Notes: generated by a model from the letters alone, not told the origin. A DNA stretch of 64,000 nt from Morganella sibonii (GCF_040560245.1 NZ_JAKMWP010000013.1), one strand, 5' to 3'; counted from the stretch's first letter, positions 17,797 through 27,061 are shown. Translations and numbers: made by a program.

Positions 17797-18744
17797 TTAT
17801 GCATTTTGTGTTTTAAACGGTTGTCCGTCAGATTTCCGTTGTGCGATCCCGTATACCCGTGCCCGGGCCAGAATAGCAGATGCCCAGCGGCGGTGTGTCG
17901 CCGGTTCGCACATGGCTCCCTGTGATTTGAATACCGCCTGTGTGGAGTTCAGTATCCGCAGCGCATCGGCGTGTTCATCGGCAGAGACCCGCAGAGCATG
18001 TTCAATCACCGCCACCTGGTTCGGGTGAATCGCGGTTTTACCCACCAGCCCGTGAGCAATATCCAGTGCCAGCTCCCGTGTCATGACATCGTGATCATCA
18101 ATGTGCTCGCACACCGGCGCGGTCATGGCAAAGTCATACGGGGCAAAAACAGCGACCAGCATTTTAATCACATAGCCCATCGGGCCGTCATACAGTGTGA
18201 GATGACGCGGGCGGCGCAGTGAAATAACATTCATCAGGTCATTACCGCCGATACGCAGTGCGATGATCCGGTCATGGCAGGGATGGGATTTGAGAACCTG
18301 TGCCAGTTCCCGCATCTGCACCACATCACAGACCTCTTCAGTTTCCAGGGTTGGCATCATGCACAGCGGGGTATCCTGTACCACCTGCCACCAGACCGGC
18401 AGCGTTTGCTGTGTGAATTTCGGCAGAACCAGACCGTCGATTGCACTGAGATCACAGTGCTCCCGCAGCCATAATCCCATTTCAGGATGACGCGGACGGA
18501 TAAACACCAGCGGCCAGTTCTGGTTACCGGCACGTTGTTTCTCTGCCGTCAGTGCCGCCAGGATAACCTGTAAATTATTCAGCGCCTGCGGGAGATCCGC
18601 TTCACTGACCGCATCTTCCAGACAAATAATCAGCGAACGCAATCCGCTGATTTTATTATTGATAACAGCATCTGTGATATCAGTGCGGGTGGCGGGCATG
18701 TAGAGTGAAGCCCCTAAATTCCACGGTGAGAGACGCAGAGTCAT
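17797..18744 (-). CDS. HpcH/HpaI-type (CitE-like) C-C lyase of the ter-linked operon
   Basis: 315 residues. A TIM-barrel of the citrate-lyase beta / HpcH family, shown by SLYMPATRTD near the N-terminus, LRSLIICLEDAV (metal and CoA-site strand), FIRPRHPEM and GLVGKTAIHPNQV near the C-terminus. The family cleaves or forms C-C bonds of acyl-CoA or 2-keto acids with Mg2+; the substrate here is unknown. Last gene of the five-gene ter-linked operon. Its ATG overlaps the stop of the previous gene (ATGA), implying translational coupling. Confidence 0.8.
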   Translation of the reverse strand: MTLRLSPWNLGASLYMPATRTDITDAVINNKISGLRSLIICLEDAVSEADLPQALNNLQVILAALTAEKQRAGNQNWPLVFIRPRHPEMGLWLREHCDLSAIDGLVLPKFTQQTLPVWWQVVQDTPLCMMPTLETEEVCDVVQMRELAQVLKSHPCHDRIIALRIGGNDLMNVISLRRPRHLTLYDGPMGYVIKMLVAVFAPYDFAMTAPVCEHIDDHDVMTRELALDIAHGLVGKTAIHPNQVAVIEHALRVSADEHADALRILNSTQAVFKSQGAMCEPATHRRWASAILARARVYGIAQRKSDGQPFKTQNA

Positions 18745-19823
18745 GGTGATACCTTCCTGATAATAGTGACGGCGCGGTACTGCCCGAGGGCGTCGCCGGC
18801 TTCCGTGATAGTGATCCCTTTCTGACGGGCGAGATAAAGCAGTAATTCCACGTCCGGCTCTGTACAGTCACGCACAAAGACATGATCCGGCACCCGGCGC
18901 AGGACGGCGCGGGTCGCTTCGGCAATACCGGGTTTGATTCTGTTCAGGTCACTCACGTCGCAGCGTGCCGCCAGTGCAGTGATCACCGCGAGGCTTTTTG
19001 CCCGCAATGCGGCTTTAGTCTCAGGATCGGGAAATACCGCCGCAGAAACCGCAGTATTCTGCTGACGGCGTAATGCAGCAACAGTACCGGTCAGTGTCCG
19101 GCTGCATTCATAAGATTGTAAGTGCTCACAATGAACACAGCCGTGCGGGCCGGTATCCGACCAGACGGAGCGGGAGATAAGCCCGGAAACCGGTGCTCCC
19201 ATAATCCCGGAGGGGATCAGCCAGTCATCGTCAGCAGCAGAAAGCCAGGCGCATCCGGCCGGATCGGCCAGCACTACCAGACGCGGATCGGCCGGGTAGC
19301 CGGGTCTGTCTTTCAGGGAACGGATCAGCTCACCGGTGATAGCACCTTTGCCTGTCCAGCCGTCCACAAACACAATACCGGCCGTGCCGTGATGGTGTTC
19401 GATCCATTCCAGTGCAGCGGTATCAATACCGCGGTCACGGATGATGCTGATGCCGTAATGGTGCGAGGTTTTTCCCGAATCACGCAGGGCCTGATGCAGC
19501 ATCACGCCCAACGGCACACCGGCACGGACCAGACTGACCAGCACAACCGGCTGATCAGAAAAATAATCACCCAGCGTACGGGCGAGGGAACTCACATCCA
19601 GCGCCAGCCGCGGCGCACCTTTTTCCAGCGCACGGTTAAACAGATCAAGATGCCAGGCGGTAGGCGCGGGCTCCTGACTGAGCATATCGGAATAGTGTTT
19701 CTGTCCGGACTGAATCAGCTGCTCTTTCACATCAACCGGTGTCATATCAATGGTGACCGGCCGGAGCAGAAACTGTACATCATCCGGCAGATAACTGCCT
19801 GAGAACGGGGGGAAACTATACAT
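18741..19823 (-). CDS. StiP-like / PELOTA-PRTase family protein of the ter-linked operon
   Basis: 360 residues from the ATG at 19823, which has GAGG upstream (the frame is open 14 codons further). It contains a phosphoribosyltransferase-like core with VVLVSLVRAGVPLGVML and VFVDGWTGKGAITGEL. A CxxC pair (GCVHCEHL) follows, and the C-terminal segment (about 300-360) resembles the PELOTA-like RNA-binding module described in ter-associated proteins. Some databases label the family cysteine protease StiP; I see a nucleotide-metabolism context and treat that name with caution. It overlaps both neighbours (8 nt with HAD, 4 nt with the CitE-like gene). Confidence 0.7.
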   Translation of the reverse strand: MYSFPPFSGSYLPDDVQFLLRPVTIDMTPVDVKEQLIQSGQKHYSDMLSQEPAPTAWHLDLFNRALEKGAPRLALDVSSLARTLGDYFSDQPVVLVSLVRAGVPLGVMLHQALRDSGKTSHHYGISIIRDRGIDTAALEWIEHHHGTAGIVFVDGWTGKGAITGELIRSLKDRPGYPADPRLVVLADPAGCAWLSAADDDWLIPSGIMGAPVSGLISRSVWSDTGPHGCVHCEHLQSYECSRTLTGTVAALRRQQNTAVSAAVFPDPETKAALRAKSLAVITALAARCDVSDLNRIKPGIAEATRAVLRRVPDHVFVRDCTEPDVELLLYLARQKGITITEAGDALGQYRAVTIIRKVSP

Positions 19824-20601
19824 CGGATACCTCACTGAAAATCCGGGCGGCGACAGCATCCGCAAACTGACTGCGGGACGGCATACCGAACCAGGTACAG
19901 TGTTTCATGAAACGGTAATCGCTCAGACTGTCGCCGAGGCCGATAACCGGAAAGGTGCCGCGCTCTGCCCGTAATAACGTCAGCAGGCGGGTGACTGCCA
20001 GGCCTTTTTCCACCGGGTCCGGCAGCCAGGCAATATTGTTACTGTTACGGTGAATATAAAATCCGTCTGACGGGAACTGTTGTTCAATCTCTGCGGCAAC
20101 CGCATACAATTCATCTGTACGGGTGCTGTCGGTGTGTTTCATCACCAGATAGACCGGCACGTCATCATACTCATAATTAATACGGGCCCATGCCTCAATG
20201 CCGCGCTCCGCTATCTGGTCAGTACAAAACTGCTGAAGTGACAGCAGGCGCTCACGGTAAGGGGCGAGGGCGGCCAGCATCTGAGACTGCCAGACCGGCT
20301 CCGGTGAGCCGTCTGGTTGCAGGATCACCGCGCCGTGTGTGGTGATCGCATAAGAGCGGAACGGGATAGTGACGCGGCGGAGTTCTTCTGTACCACGTGC
20401 CGTAACCGGAATGAGATCGGCATATGCCAGCAGCCAGTCCGTCAGCATCGCCTGTTCTTCTGTCATAAAGCTGCGCGGCTGCAATGTGCGGTCAAGTGCG
20501 CCGGTGCGGAATGGCGTGAGATCCTGTTCCTGTGTCATTTTACGTTTTGTCTGGAACAGGGTGTCATCCAGATCGGTCAGGATCACCGGTTTAGTCGTCA
20601 T
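19816..20601 (-). CDS. HAD-superfamily phosphatase of the ter-linked operon
   Basis: 261 residues. Motif I DLDDTLFQT with the nucleophilic Asp at the N-terminus, motif II TARG, and motif III/IV K..AVTRLL then GLGDSLSDYRFM. This is a Cof/sucrose-phosphatase-like HAD hydrolase expected to remove phosphate from a small molecule. Third gene in the divergent operon; its stop lies 8 nt inside the next gene and its start overlaps the preceding PRTase stop by 11 nt. Confidence 0.82.
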   Translation of the reverse strand: MTTKPVILTDLDDTLFQTKRKMTQEQDLTPFRTGALDRTLQPRSFMTEEQAMLTDWLLAYADLIPVTARGTEELRRVTIPFRSYAITTHGAVILQPDGSPEPVWQSQMLAALAPYRERLLSLQQFCTDQIAERGIEAWARINYEYDDVPVYLVMKHTDSTRTDELYAVAAEIEQQFPSDGFYIHRNSNNIAWLPDPVEKGLAVTRLLTLLRAERGTFPVIGLGDSLSDYRFMKHCTWFGMPSRSQFADAVAARIFSEVSDV

Positions 20602-21733
20602 AAATAATCTCCGTCAGTGGTGCGCAGCCGGACAGCGCCTGTAATAACTGCGGATCAAATGCCGCCGGGTCAGTTTCTGTGCACAGCAGAATGCGGTCAA
20701 ATGACTGATGCGCCACATTGTAGAGGTAGTTGGCGATCCCCAGTCCGTAGTTATCCGTAAAGGAAATTACCGATTCAATGGCACCCCCCGGGGCTATCGG
20801 GGAGCGGGTCAGCGCGCTGAATTTCACATCCGCCCCGGCGTCCGCCAGCCGTTCGGCCAGCAGGAACGGCTCCCAGACAAATTCACCGGAACCCAGCACC
20901 AGAATCCGCTCACCCGGCAGCGCGGTCACCGCACAGCCGAAATCAGTATGCGGTTCATGCAGACCCAGCCGTACCCGCGTCTGCGGACGGCGAATCGGTA
21001 CGGTGCCTGCTGAACTGACATTCACATCCGGCATCTCCGGCAGTGTGGCATCAGGATCAGCCTCCCAGTGCCAGCTTCCGCCGATCAGCGAGACATGCTG
21101 TAACGGTAATCCGTGCTGAGAAGTGGCCGGCGTATCACGCCAGTCTGTCAGTGTCACAGTGACAACCTGCTGTAAATCAGGTAATTGTCCGCTTTCATGT
21201 AATGCGGTCAGCAGATTGGTAAAGGTATTGCCGGTGGTGGCTTCATCATCTGCCAGCACCAGGGTTTTCGCCTGCTGCAACCGGGCTTTCAGTTGCGGAT
21301 CATCCGGGAAATAGAGCAGATGATCCGTAGCGTGGCTGTGGTTCTCTTTAAACTCACACAGCAGCTTCCCGTCTGCCGGATGACGGGTGGAAGAGAGATA
21401 CAGGGACGCCGGATACTGACGGCGGATTTCGCTGTATACCCCCGCACCCAGTCCGACCGCCGTTTCCGCCATGCCGATAACCAGTACCGGCTGCGGAAGA
21501 TCCTGCGGAAACTGTTCAGCAAGACGACGGTAAACGCCGCGCATGATTTCCGGCTCTGCCGGGATATGACGACCAAGCACTTTGCTGACAAACAGAAATG
21601 CCCGTTTCGGATTACGCCGCTCCGCGATACCAAACAGGGTATCCAGTGTTTCCGGAGTGGCATCGCTGCGGACTTCCAGCGTGCCGGTAGTCAGTGTGAA
21701 CCGGTGATGACCGGGACGGGAAAAACCGGGCAT
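20591..21733 (-). CDS. Phosphoribosyltransferase with TRSP domain, ter-linked operon
   Basis: 380 residues from the ATG at 21733 (GAGG five bases upstream; an ATG seven codons earlier would overlap the preceding gene). The N-terminal half carries a PRPP-binding loop VLADDEATTGNT and RRNPKRAFLFVSKVLGRHIP. The C-terminal half (LGLHEPHTDFGCAV, ILVLGSGEFVWEPFLLAERL) matches the TRSP module found with these enzymes. Predicted to join or split a base and ribose-5-phosphate, part of a proposed nucleoside-like biosynthesis linked to Ter proteins. Substrate unknown. Confidence 0.78.
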   Translation of the reverse strand: MPGFSRPGHHRFTLTTGTLEVRSDATPETLDTLFGIAERRNPKRAFLFVSKVLGRHIPAEPEIMRGVYRRLAEQFPQDLPQPVLVIGMAETAVGLGAGVYSEIRRQYPASLYLSSTRHPADGKLLCEFKENHSHATDHLLYFPDDPQLKARLQQAKTLVLADDEATTGNTFTNLLTALHESGQLPDLQQVVTVTLTDWRDTPATSQHGLPLQHVSLIGGSWHWEADPDATLPEMPDVNVSSAGTVPIRRPQTRVRLGLHEPHTDFGCAVTALPGERILVLGSGEFVWEPFLLAERLADAGADVKFSALTRSPIAPGGAIESVISFTDNYGLGIANYLYNVAHQSFDRILLCTETDPAAFDPQLLQALSGCAPLTEIIYDD

Positions 21734-21740
21734 AGTGACC

Positions 21741-22799
21741 TCAGTGTATTGCATTATTCAGGGAAGACGGGTAGCTGACGGCTTCGGTCAGGGGACGGAC
21801 AACCGCCGGACAAAACTCGGAGCGATCATATTTCCTGACCTCATCCGCGCTGAGCAGGCCAAGCTGATACAGGGCAAACAGTCCCGGCAGATTCACGCCG
21901 CTCAGTGCGGTATAGCCGATGCCGCCGGACGGCCGCATATTGATTTCAAGCAGCAGAGGGTTACCGTGGTGATCGTGGCGGGTCTGCACATTCACCAGCC
22001 CGTCAGCGTTCATCACCCGCGCACAGGCGCAGGCCAGCTCAAATGCCGGGCCTTCATGTTCAAGGTATTGCAGGGAACCTTCTTTCCGCCGCGCGACAGC
22101 CGCCAGGACCTCTCCGCGGTCAGCCAGAATATCCACAGAATACTCCGGGCCTGGCAGGCAGGGCATCAGTACCTGAGGGGCACATTTTCCGGTACTGCCG
22201 AATGCGGACAGGTACTGCTCCGGTGTGGTGATCCGCCGTTCAGGATGGCTGAACATCGCCATCGGTGATGCTTTGTCATCAAACTGCCAGAAACCGGTGC
22301 CATAAATACCCTGTACCGGTTTGATACACCGCGGCAGTCCCGGAAACGGGGAGTCAGTCAGTGCATCACGCAGTTGTGCGGCGGACGTGATTTGTACCGA
22401 AGGCACGACCGGCAGACCGTGTGATGCCATTTCAGCGGCAAACCGGGCTTTATCATCCGCCACGGCGTAATCAGACAGAGAAACGACACCGGTTGTCAGC
22501 CGGGCGCCGGAGGCGGTGATAGTGTCTCTGTGCGTTTCAAACCACGGGGTATTCCGTCCGGCGTGGATGGCCTGAATACCGTATTTTTTCGTAACAGACA
22601 GCATCAACGCCAGCCGGGCATTATCGTCAGCCGGTTCAGTCAGCGAAAAATCTGCTTCTGACAGGATCTCATGACGGGGCTGCCGGTGAGAGGCAAATAT
22701 CGTGAGATCAACCTGTAATGTTTGCGCGAACAGCCTGATATTCCGGATCAGATCACGCTGGGAAGAGAGACCTTCCGTCAGCCAGATTGCATGCGCCAT
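21741..22799 (-). CDS. ATP-grasp family ligase of the ter-linked operon
   Basis: 352 residues. The ATP-grasp fold is supported by CIKPVQGIYGTGFW (phosphate-binding loop), SVDILADRGEVLAAVARR, and the metal-binding LLEINMRPSGG. Enzymes of this fold activate a carboxylate with ATP and couple it to an amine or thiol. First gene of the minus-strand operon that diverges from terZ. The product could modify a small molecule assembled by the downstream PRTase, HAD and lyase (inference). Confidence 0.8.
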   Translation of the reverse strand: MAHAIWLTEGLSSQRDLIRNIRLFAQTLQVDLTIFASHRQPRHEILSEADFSLTEPADDNARLALMLSVTKKYGIQAIHAGRNTPWFETHRDTITASGARLTTGVVSLSDYAVADDKARFAAEMASHGLPVVPSVQITSAAQLRDALTDSPFPGLPRCIKPVQGIYGTGFWQFDDKASPMAMFSHPERRITTPEQYLSAFGSTGKCAPQVLMPCLPGPEYSVDILADRGEVLAAVARRKEGSLQYLEHEGPAFELACACARVMNADGLVNVQTRHDHHGNPLLLEINMRPSGGIGYTALSGVNLPGLFALYQLGLLSADEVRKYDRSEFCPAVVRPLTEAVSYPSSLNNAIH

Positions 22800-22860
22800 T
22801 TTTGTTTATTCCTGTTCTGTTTTATCCGATAGATTGGGAGGGAGTTTATTTATGATTAAC

Positions 22861-22890
22861 CAACATGTCAATCATATTATGATTATGTTG
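22861..22890. promoter_or_regulatory. Nested inverted repeat in the divergent ter intergenic region
   Basis: Inner palindrome aatcat-att-atgatt (22870-22884) with outer arms caacat (22861-22866) and atgttg (22885-22890). It lies about 70 bp before the ATP-grasp start and 210 bp before terZ, a natural place for an operator. TerW is the obvious candidate protein; binding is inferred. Confidence 0.45.
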
Positions 22891-23094
22891 TTATTGATGG
22901 TAAGCTGACAAAATCTGACATTACACATAGTTTTATAAGTTACTTTTTGTTATTTAACTATTTGTTTTTGTTTGATTATTGATTTTATGTGAAATATATC
23001 TTGCCAAAGAACTCCGTCATGATATGATTTTTCAAAATTCATTATAACGTGTACCTGTCACCGGGGGTTCCTCTCCCGTTTAAGGAATGAAAAT

Positions 23095-23682
23095 ATGGTT
23101 TCACTGACGAAGAATCAGACGGTATCTCTCAGCAAGACATCAGCCGCTTTAAATCAGCTGCATTTCGGCCTCGGCTGGGATCCTGTTCAGAAAAAGAAAG
23201 GTTTTCTCGGTTCACTGTTCGGCGGCGGTAACGACTCAATCGATCTGGATGCCAGCTGTATTTTGCTGGATAAAGACGGTCGTATTCTCGATACCGTCTG
23301 GTTCCGCAAACTGAAATCAGACTGCAAATCGGTGGTTCATGAAGGGGATAACCTGACCGGTGAGGGTGACGGTGATGATGAAGTGATCCGCGTGGATCTG
23401 AACCGTCTGCCGCAGAATACCGAATATCTGGCCTTTACCGTGAACAGCTTCCGCGGCCAGACATTTAATGATGTGGAAAATGCCTTCTGCCGTGTGCTGG
23501 ATCAGAGCGGTAAAGAGCTGGTGCGTTATCAGCTGAATGAGCAGGGCTCACATACCGGTATCGTGATTGCCTCCCTGTGCCGCAGCGGCGGTGAGTGGAA
23601 CTTTACCGCACACGGCGCTGCATGCCGCGGCCGCACTATTGACGACATGTCTTCTGATATCGTCAGTACGGTGGTGCGCTGA
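23095..23682 (+). CDS. terZ: Tellurium resistance protein TerZ (TerD family)
   Basis: 195 residues. TerD-fold calcium-binding protein: HFGLGWDP, SIDLDASCILLD (Asp ligands), GEGDGDDEVI, and a C-terminal GEWNFTAHGAAC strand. The insertion KKKGFLGSLFGGGNDS at about residues 31-46 separates TerZ from TerD/TerE. Ter proteins form membrane-associated stress complexes linked to tellurite, colicin and phage resistance. First gene of terZABCDE; it overlaps terA by one base (TGATG). Preceded by AAGGAATG. Confidence 0.95.
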   Translation: MVSLTKNQTVSLSKTSAALNQLHFGLGWDPVQKKKGFLGSLFGGGNDSIDLDASCILLDKDGRILDTVWFRKLKSDCKSVVHEGDNLTGEGDGDDEVIRVDLNRLPQNTEYLAFTVNSFRGQTFNDVENAFCRVLDQSGKELVRYQLNEQGSHTGIVIASLCRSGGEWNFTAHGAACRGRTIDDMSSDIVSTVVR

Positions 23683-24845
23683 TGAACATGACGCCGGGGG
23701 CGAATGCGCCCGTTCCGCTGAAAACACTGCGGATTACGGTGCTGTCCGGCGCGGCGGCGGATGCTTCTGCTTTTCGTCTGTACGCTGACGGCAAAGTGAA
23801 AGGTGACCCGGACATGGTCTTTTACGGCCAGCCGCAGAATGATGACAGCACCATCAGCTGGCAGCAGAACGGCAACAATACCGTCTTTACGGTTGATATC
23901 AGCCGTCTGCGTCAGGATGTGCAGAAAGTGGCATTTGTGGTCACCTGCGACGGCGGACAGACTGTTGCCGGACTGCGCAGCCTGGAAGTACAGGTTGATG
24001 CGGATCAGGAAAAACTGCTCAGCGGCAATGTGGATACCGCAGGTCGTCAGGAAGCGGCACTGATCCTCGGCGAACTGTACCGTCGTAATAATGAGTGGAA
24101 ATTCCGCTTTGTTGCCCAGGGTTTCAACGGCGGGCTGCAACCGCTGGCGGAACATTTCGGGGTGGATGTGGCGGCTGAACCGGCGCCAAAACCTGCTCCG
24201 GCACCAAAACCGGCAGAAAGCAAAATCAGTTTAAGCAAGATATCGCTGAGTAAAGAGAAGCCGTCAATCAGCCTGAGCAAGCGGGATAACTTCGGTGAAA
24301 TCCGCATTAATCTGAACTGGCACCGGGAAGCGCAGAGCGGCAGTTCCGGTGGTTTTCTCAGCAATGTATTCGGTGGCGGCAACAAAGGTATCGACCTGGA
24401 TCTGGGCGCATTTGTTGAATTACAAAATGGTCAGAAATCTGTGATTCAGGCGCTGGGTAATGCATTTGGTGATTACCGCCGCGAACCGTTTATTCAGCTG
24501 CAGGGTGATGATCGCACCGGCTCGGTGTCTGAAGGTGAGTGGCTGCATATTAACGGCGGTGAATGGAAACATATCCGCCAGATCCTTATCTACGCCTTTA
24601 TTTATCAGGGCGTACCGAGCTGGGATAAAACAGATGGCGTGGTCACGGTCTTTGTACCGGAGCAGCCGCCGGTGGAAACCCGGCTGACAGAGGGGGATAA
24701 CCGCCGCACCATGTGCGCGATTGCCCGCCTGGTCAATGAGAACGGGGCGATCAAAGTTGAGCGTCTTAACCGTTTCTTCAAAAATCAAAGCGATATGGAT
24801 GAAGCGTTCGGATGGGGTTTCCGCTGGAAAGCCGGCTCGAAATAA
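23682..24845 (+). CDS. terA: Tellurium resistance protein TerA
   Basis: 387 residues, with two TerD-like domains (about 10-160 and 205-385) joined by a proline/alanine linker (PAPKPAPAPKPAESK) and a serine-rich ISLSK repeat stretch. The C-terminal half has LNWHREAQ, GIDLDLGAFVEL and GDDRTGSVSEGEWL. Part of the Ter complex with TerB and TerC. Translationally coupled to terZ. Confidence 0.94.
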   Translation: MNMTPGANAPVPLKTLRITVLSGAAADASAFRLYADGKVKGDPDMVFYGQPQNDDSTISWQQNGNNTVFTVDISRLRQDVQKVAFVVTCDGGQTVAGLRSLEVQVDADQEKLLSGNVDTAGRQEAALILGELYRRNNEWKFRFVAQGFNGGLQPLAEHFGVDVAAEPAPKPAPAPKPAESKISLSKISLSKEKPSISLSKRDNFGEIRINLNWHREAQSGSSGGFLSNVFGGGNKGIDLDLGAFVELQNGQKSVIQALGNAFGDYRREPFIQLQGDDRTGSVSEGEWLHINGGEWKHIRQILIYAFIYQGVPSWDKTDGVVTVFVPEQPPVETRLTEGDNRRTMCAIARLVNENGAIKVERLNRFFKNQSDMDEAFGWGFRWKAGSK

Positions 24846-24864
24846 TTTAATTGAGGATACAGCA

Positions 24865-25320
24865 ATGAGTATACTGAACCGGGTCAAAAATGCGTTTAAT
24901 TCAGGCCGTGAAGAACTGACAAAACAGGTCAGTCGTTTCAGAAACCGTAAGTTTATGGAAGGTACAATTGCAGTCTGTGCCCGTATTGCGGTTTCCAGTG
25001 ACGGGGTAAGTGCGGAAGAAAAACAGAAAATGATTGGTTTTCTGAAGTCCTCAGAAGAACTGAAAGTATTTGAAACCGAAGAAGTAATTACGTTTTTCAA
25101 CAAACTGGTGACCAGTTTCGATTTCGACATGGAAATCGGAAAAGGTGAAACCATGAAATATATCCTGGCGCTGAAGGATCAGCCGGAAGCAGCGCAGTTA
25201 GCGGTGCGTGTCGGGATTGCGGTCGCGAAGAGTGATGGTGACTTCGACCAGGATGAGCAGAAAGCAGTAAAAGAGATCGCTGCAGCGCTGGGGTTTGACC
25301 CGGCAGAATTTGGTCTCTGA
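24865..25320 (+). CDS. terB: Tellurium resistance protein TerB
   Basis: 151 residues from the ATG at 24865 (GAGG nearby); the longer open frame upstream overlaps terA in another frame. All-helical TerB fold with conserved acidic sites SSDGVSAEEKQK and KSDGDFDQDEQKAVKEI, which bind metal in the family. TerB links the cytoplasmic TerD-type proteins to TerC at the membrane. Lies between terA and terC in the operon. Confidence 0.95.
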   Translation: MSILNRVKNAFNSGREELTKQVSRFRNRKFMEGTIAVCARIAVSSDGVSAEEKQKMIGFLKSSEELKVFETEEVITFFNKLVTSFDFDMEIGKGETMKYILALKDQPEAAQLAVRVGIAVAKSDGDFDQDEQKAVKEIAAALGFDPAEFGL

Positions 25321-25342
25321 TTTTTATACCTAAGGGTTAATT

Positions 25343-26377
25343 ATGGAATCAACACATATCGGTTTTCCGATGGAAACAGTCACTGTTTTCGTCGTCCTCG
25401 CTATCGGTGCGATTTTTCTTGATTTGTTTATGCACCGGGGCGATAAGCCGGTTTCACTGAAAAATGCGGCAATCTGGTCTGTTTTCTGGATTGCTGTGGC
25501 AATGGGTTTTGCCGGGTTTCTGTATATCCACCACGGTTCGGAAGTCGCGAGCCTGTTCGTCACCGGTTATGCGCTTGAGAAAGTGCTGTCCGTCGACAAC
25601 CTGTTTGTGATGATGGCGATTTTCTCCTGGTTCTCGGTTCCGGATCGTTTCCGCCACCGTGTTCTGTACTGGGGGATTATCGGGGCTATCGTTTTCCGCG
25701 GGATTTTCGTGGCGATAGGTACCGGTCTGCTGAGCCTGGGGCCGTATGTGGAAGTGATTTTCGCCCTGATCGTTGCATGGACCGCTGTCATGATGCTGCG
25801 GAACCGCGAAGAGCAGGATGAGATAGAAGATTACTCGCAGCACATTGCTTACCGGATGGTGAAAAAACTGTTCCCTATCTGGCCGAAACTGAGCGGACAC
25901 GCTTTCCTGCTGACGCAGAAAGAAGTGGATGCCGAACTGGCAAAACCGGAGAACAAGGACGTCACTATCGGCCGCGGTCAAAAAGCCGCACTGTATGCCA
26001 CGCCGCTGATGCTGTGTGTGGCGGTAGTGGAACTGTCCGATGTGATGTTTGCGTTTGACTCTGTACCGGCGATTATCGCCGTCAGCCGTGAGCCGCTGAT
26101 TGTTTACAGTGCCATGATGTTTGCGATTCTCGGCCTGCGTACCCTGTACTTTGTCCTGGAAGCACTGAAGCAGTACTTGGTTCATCTGGAAAAAGCGGTT
26201 ATTGCGCTGCTGTTCTTTATCGCGGTGAAACTGGGTCTGAATGCAACAGACAGCCTCTGGGGTCACGGGTTACATATTTCAGCCACCAGCAGCCTGTTCG
26301 TCGTGCTCGGGGTTCTGGCACTCGGTATCATCGCCAGCTTTATGTTCCCGGAAAAAACGGAAAATGCGGATAAGTAA
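25343..26377 (+). CDS. terC: Integral membrane protein TerC
   Basis: 344 residues, about nine membrane helices. Acidic membrane motifs typical of TerC are EKVLSVDNLFVM and ELSDVMFAFDSVPAI. The protein anchors the Ter complex; related TerC proteins handle manganese or other divalent ions. 22 bp after terB. An AAGG ribosome site precedes the ATG. Confidence 0.95.
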   Translation: MESTHIGFPMETVTVFVVLAIGAIFLDLFMHRGDKPVSLKNAAIWSVFWIAVAMGFAGFLYIHHGSEVASLFVTGYALEKVLSVDNLFVMMAIFSWFSVPDRFRHRVLYWGIIGAIVFRGIFVAIGTGLLSLGPYVEVIFALIVAWTAVMMLRNREEQDEIEDYSQHIAYRMVKKLFPIWPKLSGHAFLLTQKEVDAELAKPENKDVTIGRGQKAALYATPLMLCVAVVELSDVMFAFDSVPAIIAVSREPLIVYSAMMFAILGLRTLYFVLEALKQYLVHLEKAVIALLFFIAVKLGLNATDSLWGHGLHISATSSLFVVLGVLALGIIASFMFPEKTENADK

Positions 26378-26419
26378 TTATCCGCCACCCGTCACTGATT
26401 TAACTAAGGAGTAAGTGAA

Positions 26420-26998
26420 ATGAGCGTTTCTCTTTCTAAAGGTGGTAATGTGTCGCTGAGTAAAACAGCCCCTTCAATGAAAAACGTCCTGATAGGCTTA
26501 GGCTGGGATGTTCGTTCCACAGATGGTCAGGATTTTGACCTTGATGCCTCCGCGTTCCTGCTGACAGCAGCCGGTAAAGTGCGCGGTGATGCAGACTTTA
26601 TTTTCTATAACAACCTGCGTTCGACTGACGGTTCTGTCACCCATACCGGCGACAACCGTACCGGCCAGGGTGATGGTGATGATGAATCCCTGATTATCAA
26701 ACTGGATATGATTTCGGCAGAGATCGATAAAATCGTCTTCGTGGTCACCATCCATGATGCGCAGACCCGCCGCCAGAGCTTCGGCCAGGTGTCCGGTGCG
26801 TTTATCCGGCTGGTCAATGATGACACCAATACGGAAATCGCCCGTTATGACCTGACGGAAGATGCGTCCACTGAAACCGCTATGCTGTTTGGTGAACTCT
26901 ACCGTCACGGCACCGAGTGGAAATTCCGTGCCGTCGGGCAGGGCTATGCCGGTGGTCTGTCATCCGTCTGTGCACAATACGGTATTAACGCGTCCTGA
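26420..26998 (+). CDS. terD: Tellurium resistance protein TerD
   Basis: 192 residues. Canonical TerD: VSLSKGGNVSLSK at the N-terminus, LIGLGWDVRSTDGQDFDLDA with calcium-binding aspartates, HTGDNRTGQGDGDDE, and GTEWKFRAVGQGYAGGL at the end. AAGGAG precedes the ATG. It follows terC by 42 bp. A hairpin and a TATAAT-like element separate it from terE. Confidence 0.96.
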   Translation: MSVSLSKGGNVSLSKTAPSMKNVLIGLGWDVRSTDGQDFDLDASAFLLTAAGKVRGDADFIFYNNLRSTDGSVTHTGDNRTGQGDGDDESLIIKLDMISAEIDKIVFVVTIHDAQTRRQSFGQVSGAFIRLVNDDTNTEIARYDLTEDASTETAMLFGELYRHGTEWKFRAVGQGYAGGLSSVCAQYGINAS

Positions 26999-27012
26999 TA
27001 ATTTCTTTCAGC

Positions 27013-27039
27013 GGGCTGAGAATCAGCCCTCTTTATAAT
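27013..27039 (+). promoter_or_regulatory. Hairpin plus TATAAT element between terD and terE
   Basis: 7-bp perfect stem gggctga / tcagccc with a 3-nt loop (27013-27029), then TATAAT at 27034-27039. Could attenuate readthrough from terD and give terE its own transcript; functional role inferred. Confidence 0.4.
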
Positions 27040-27061
27040 AATCCGCAGCAGGAGTCCGAAA

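Noticed and set aside
19122..19802. 226-codon plus-strand frame
   Set aside because: Antisense to the StiP-like gene inside a tightly packed minus-strand operon.
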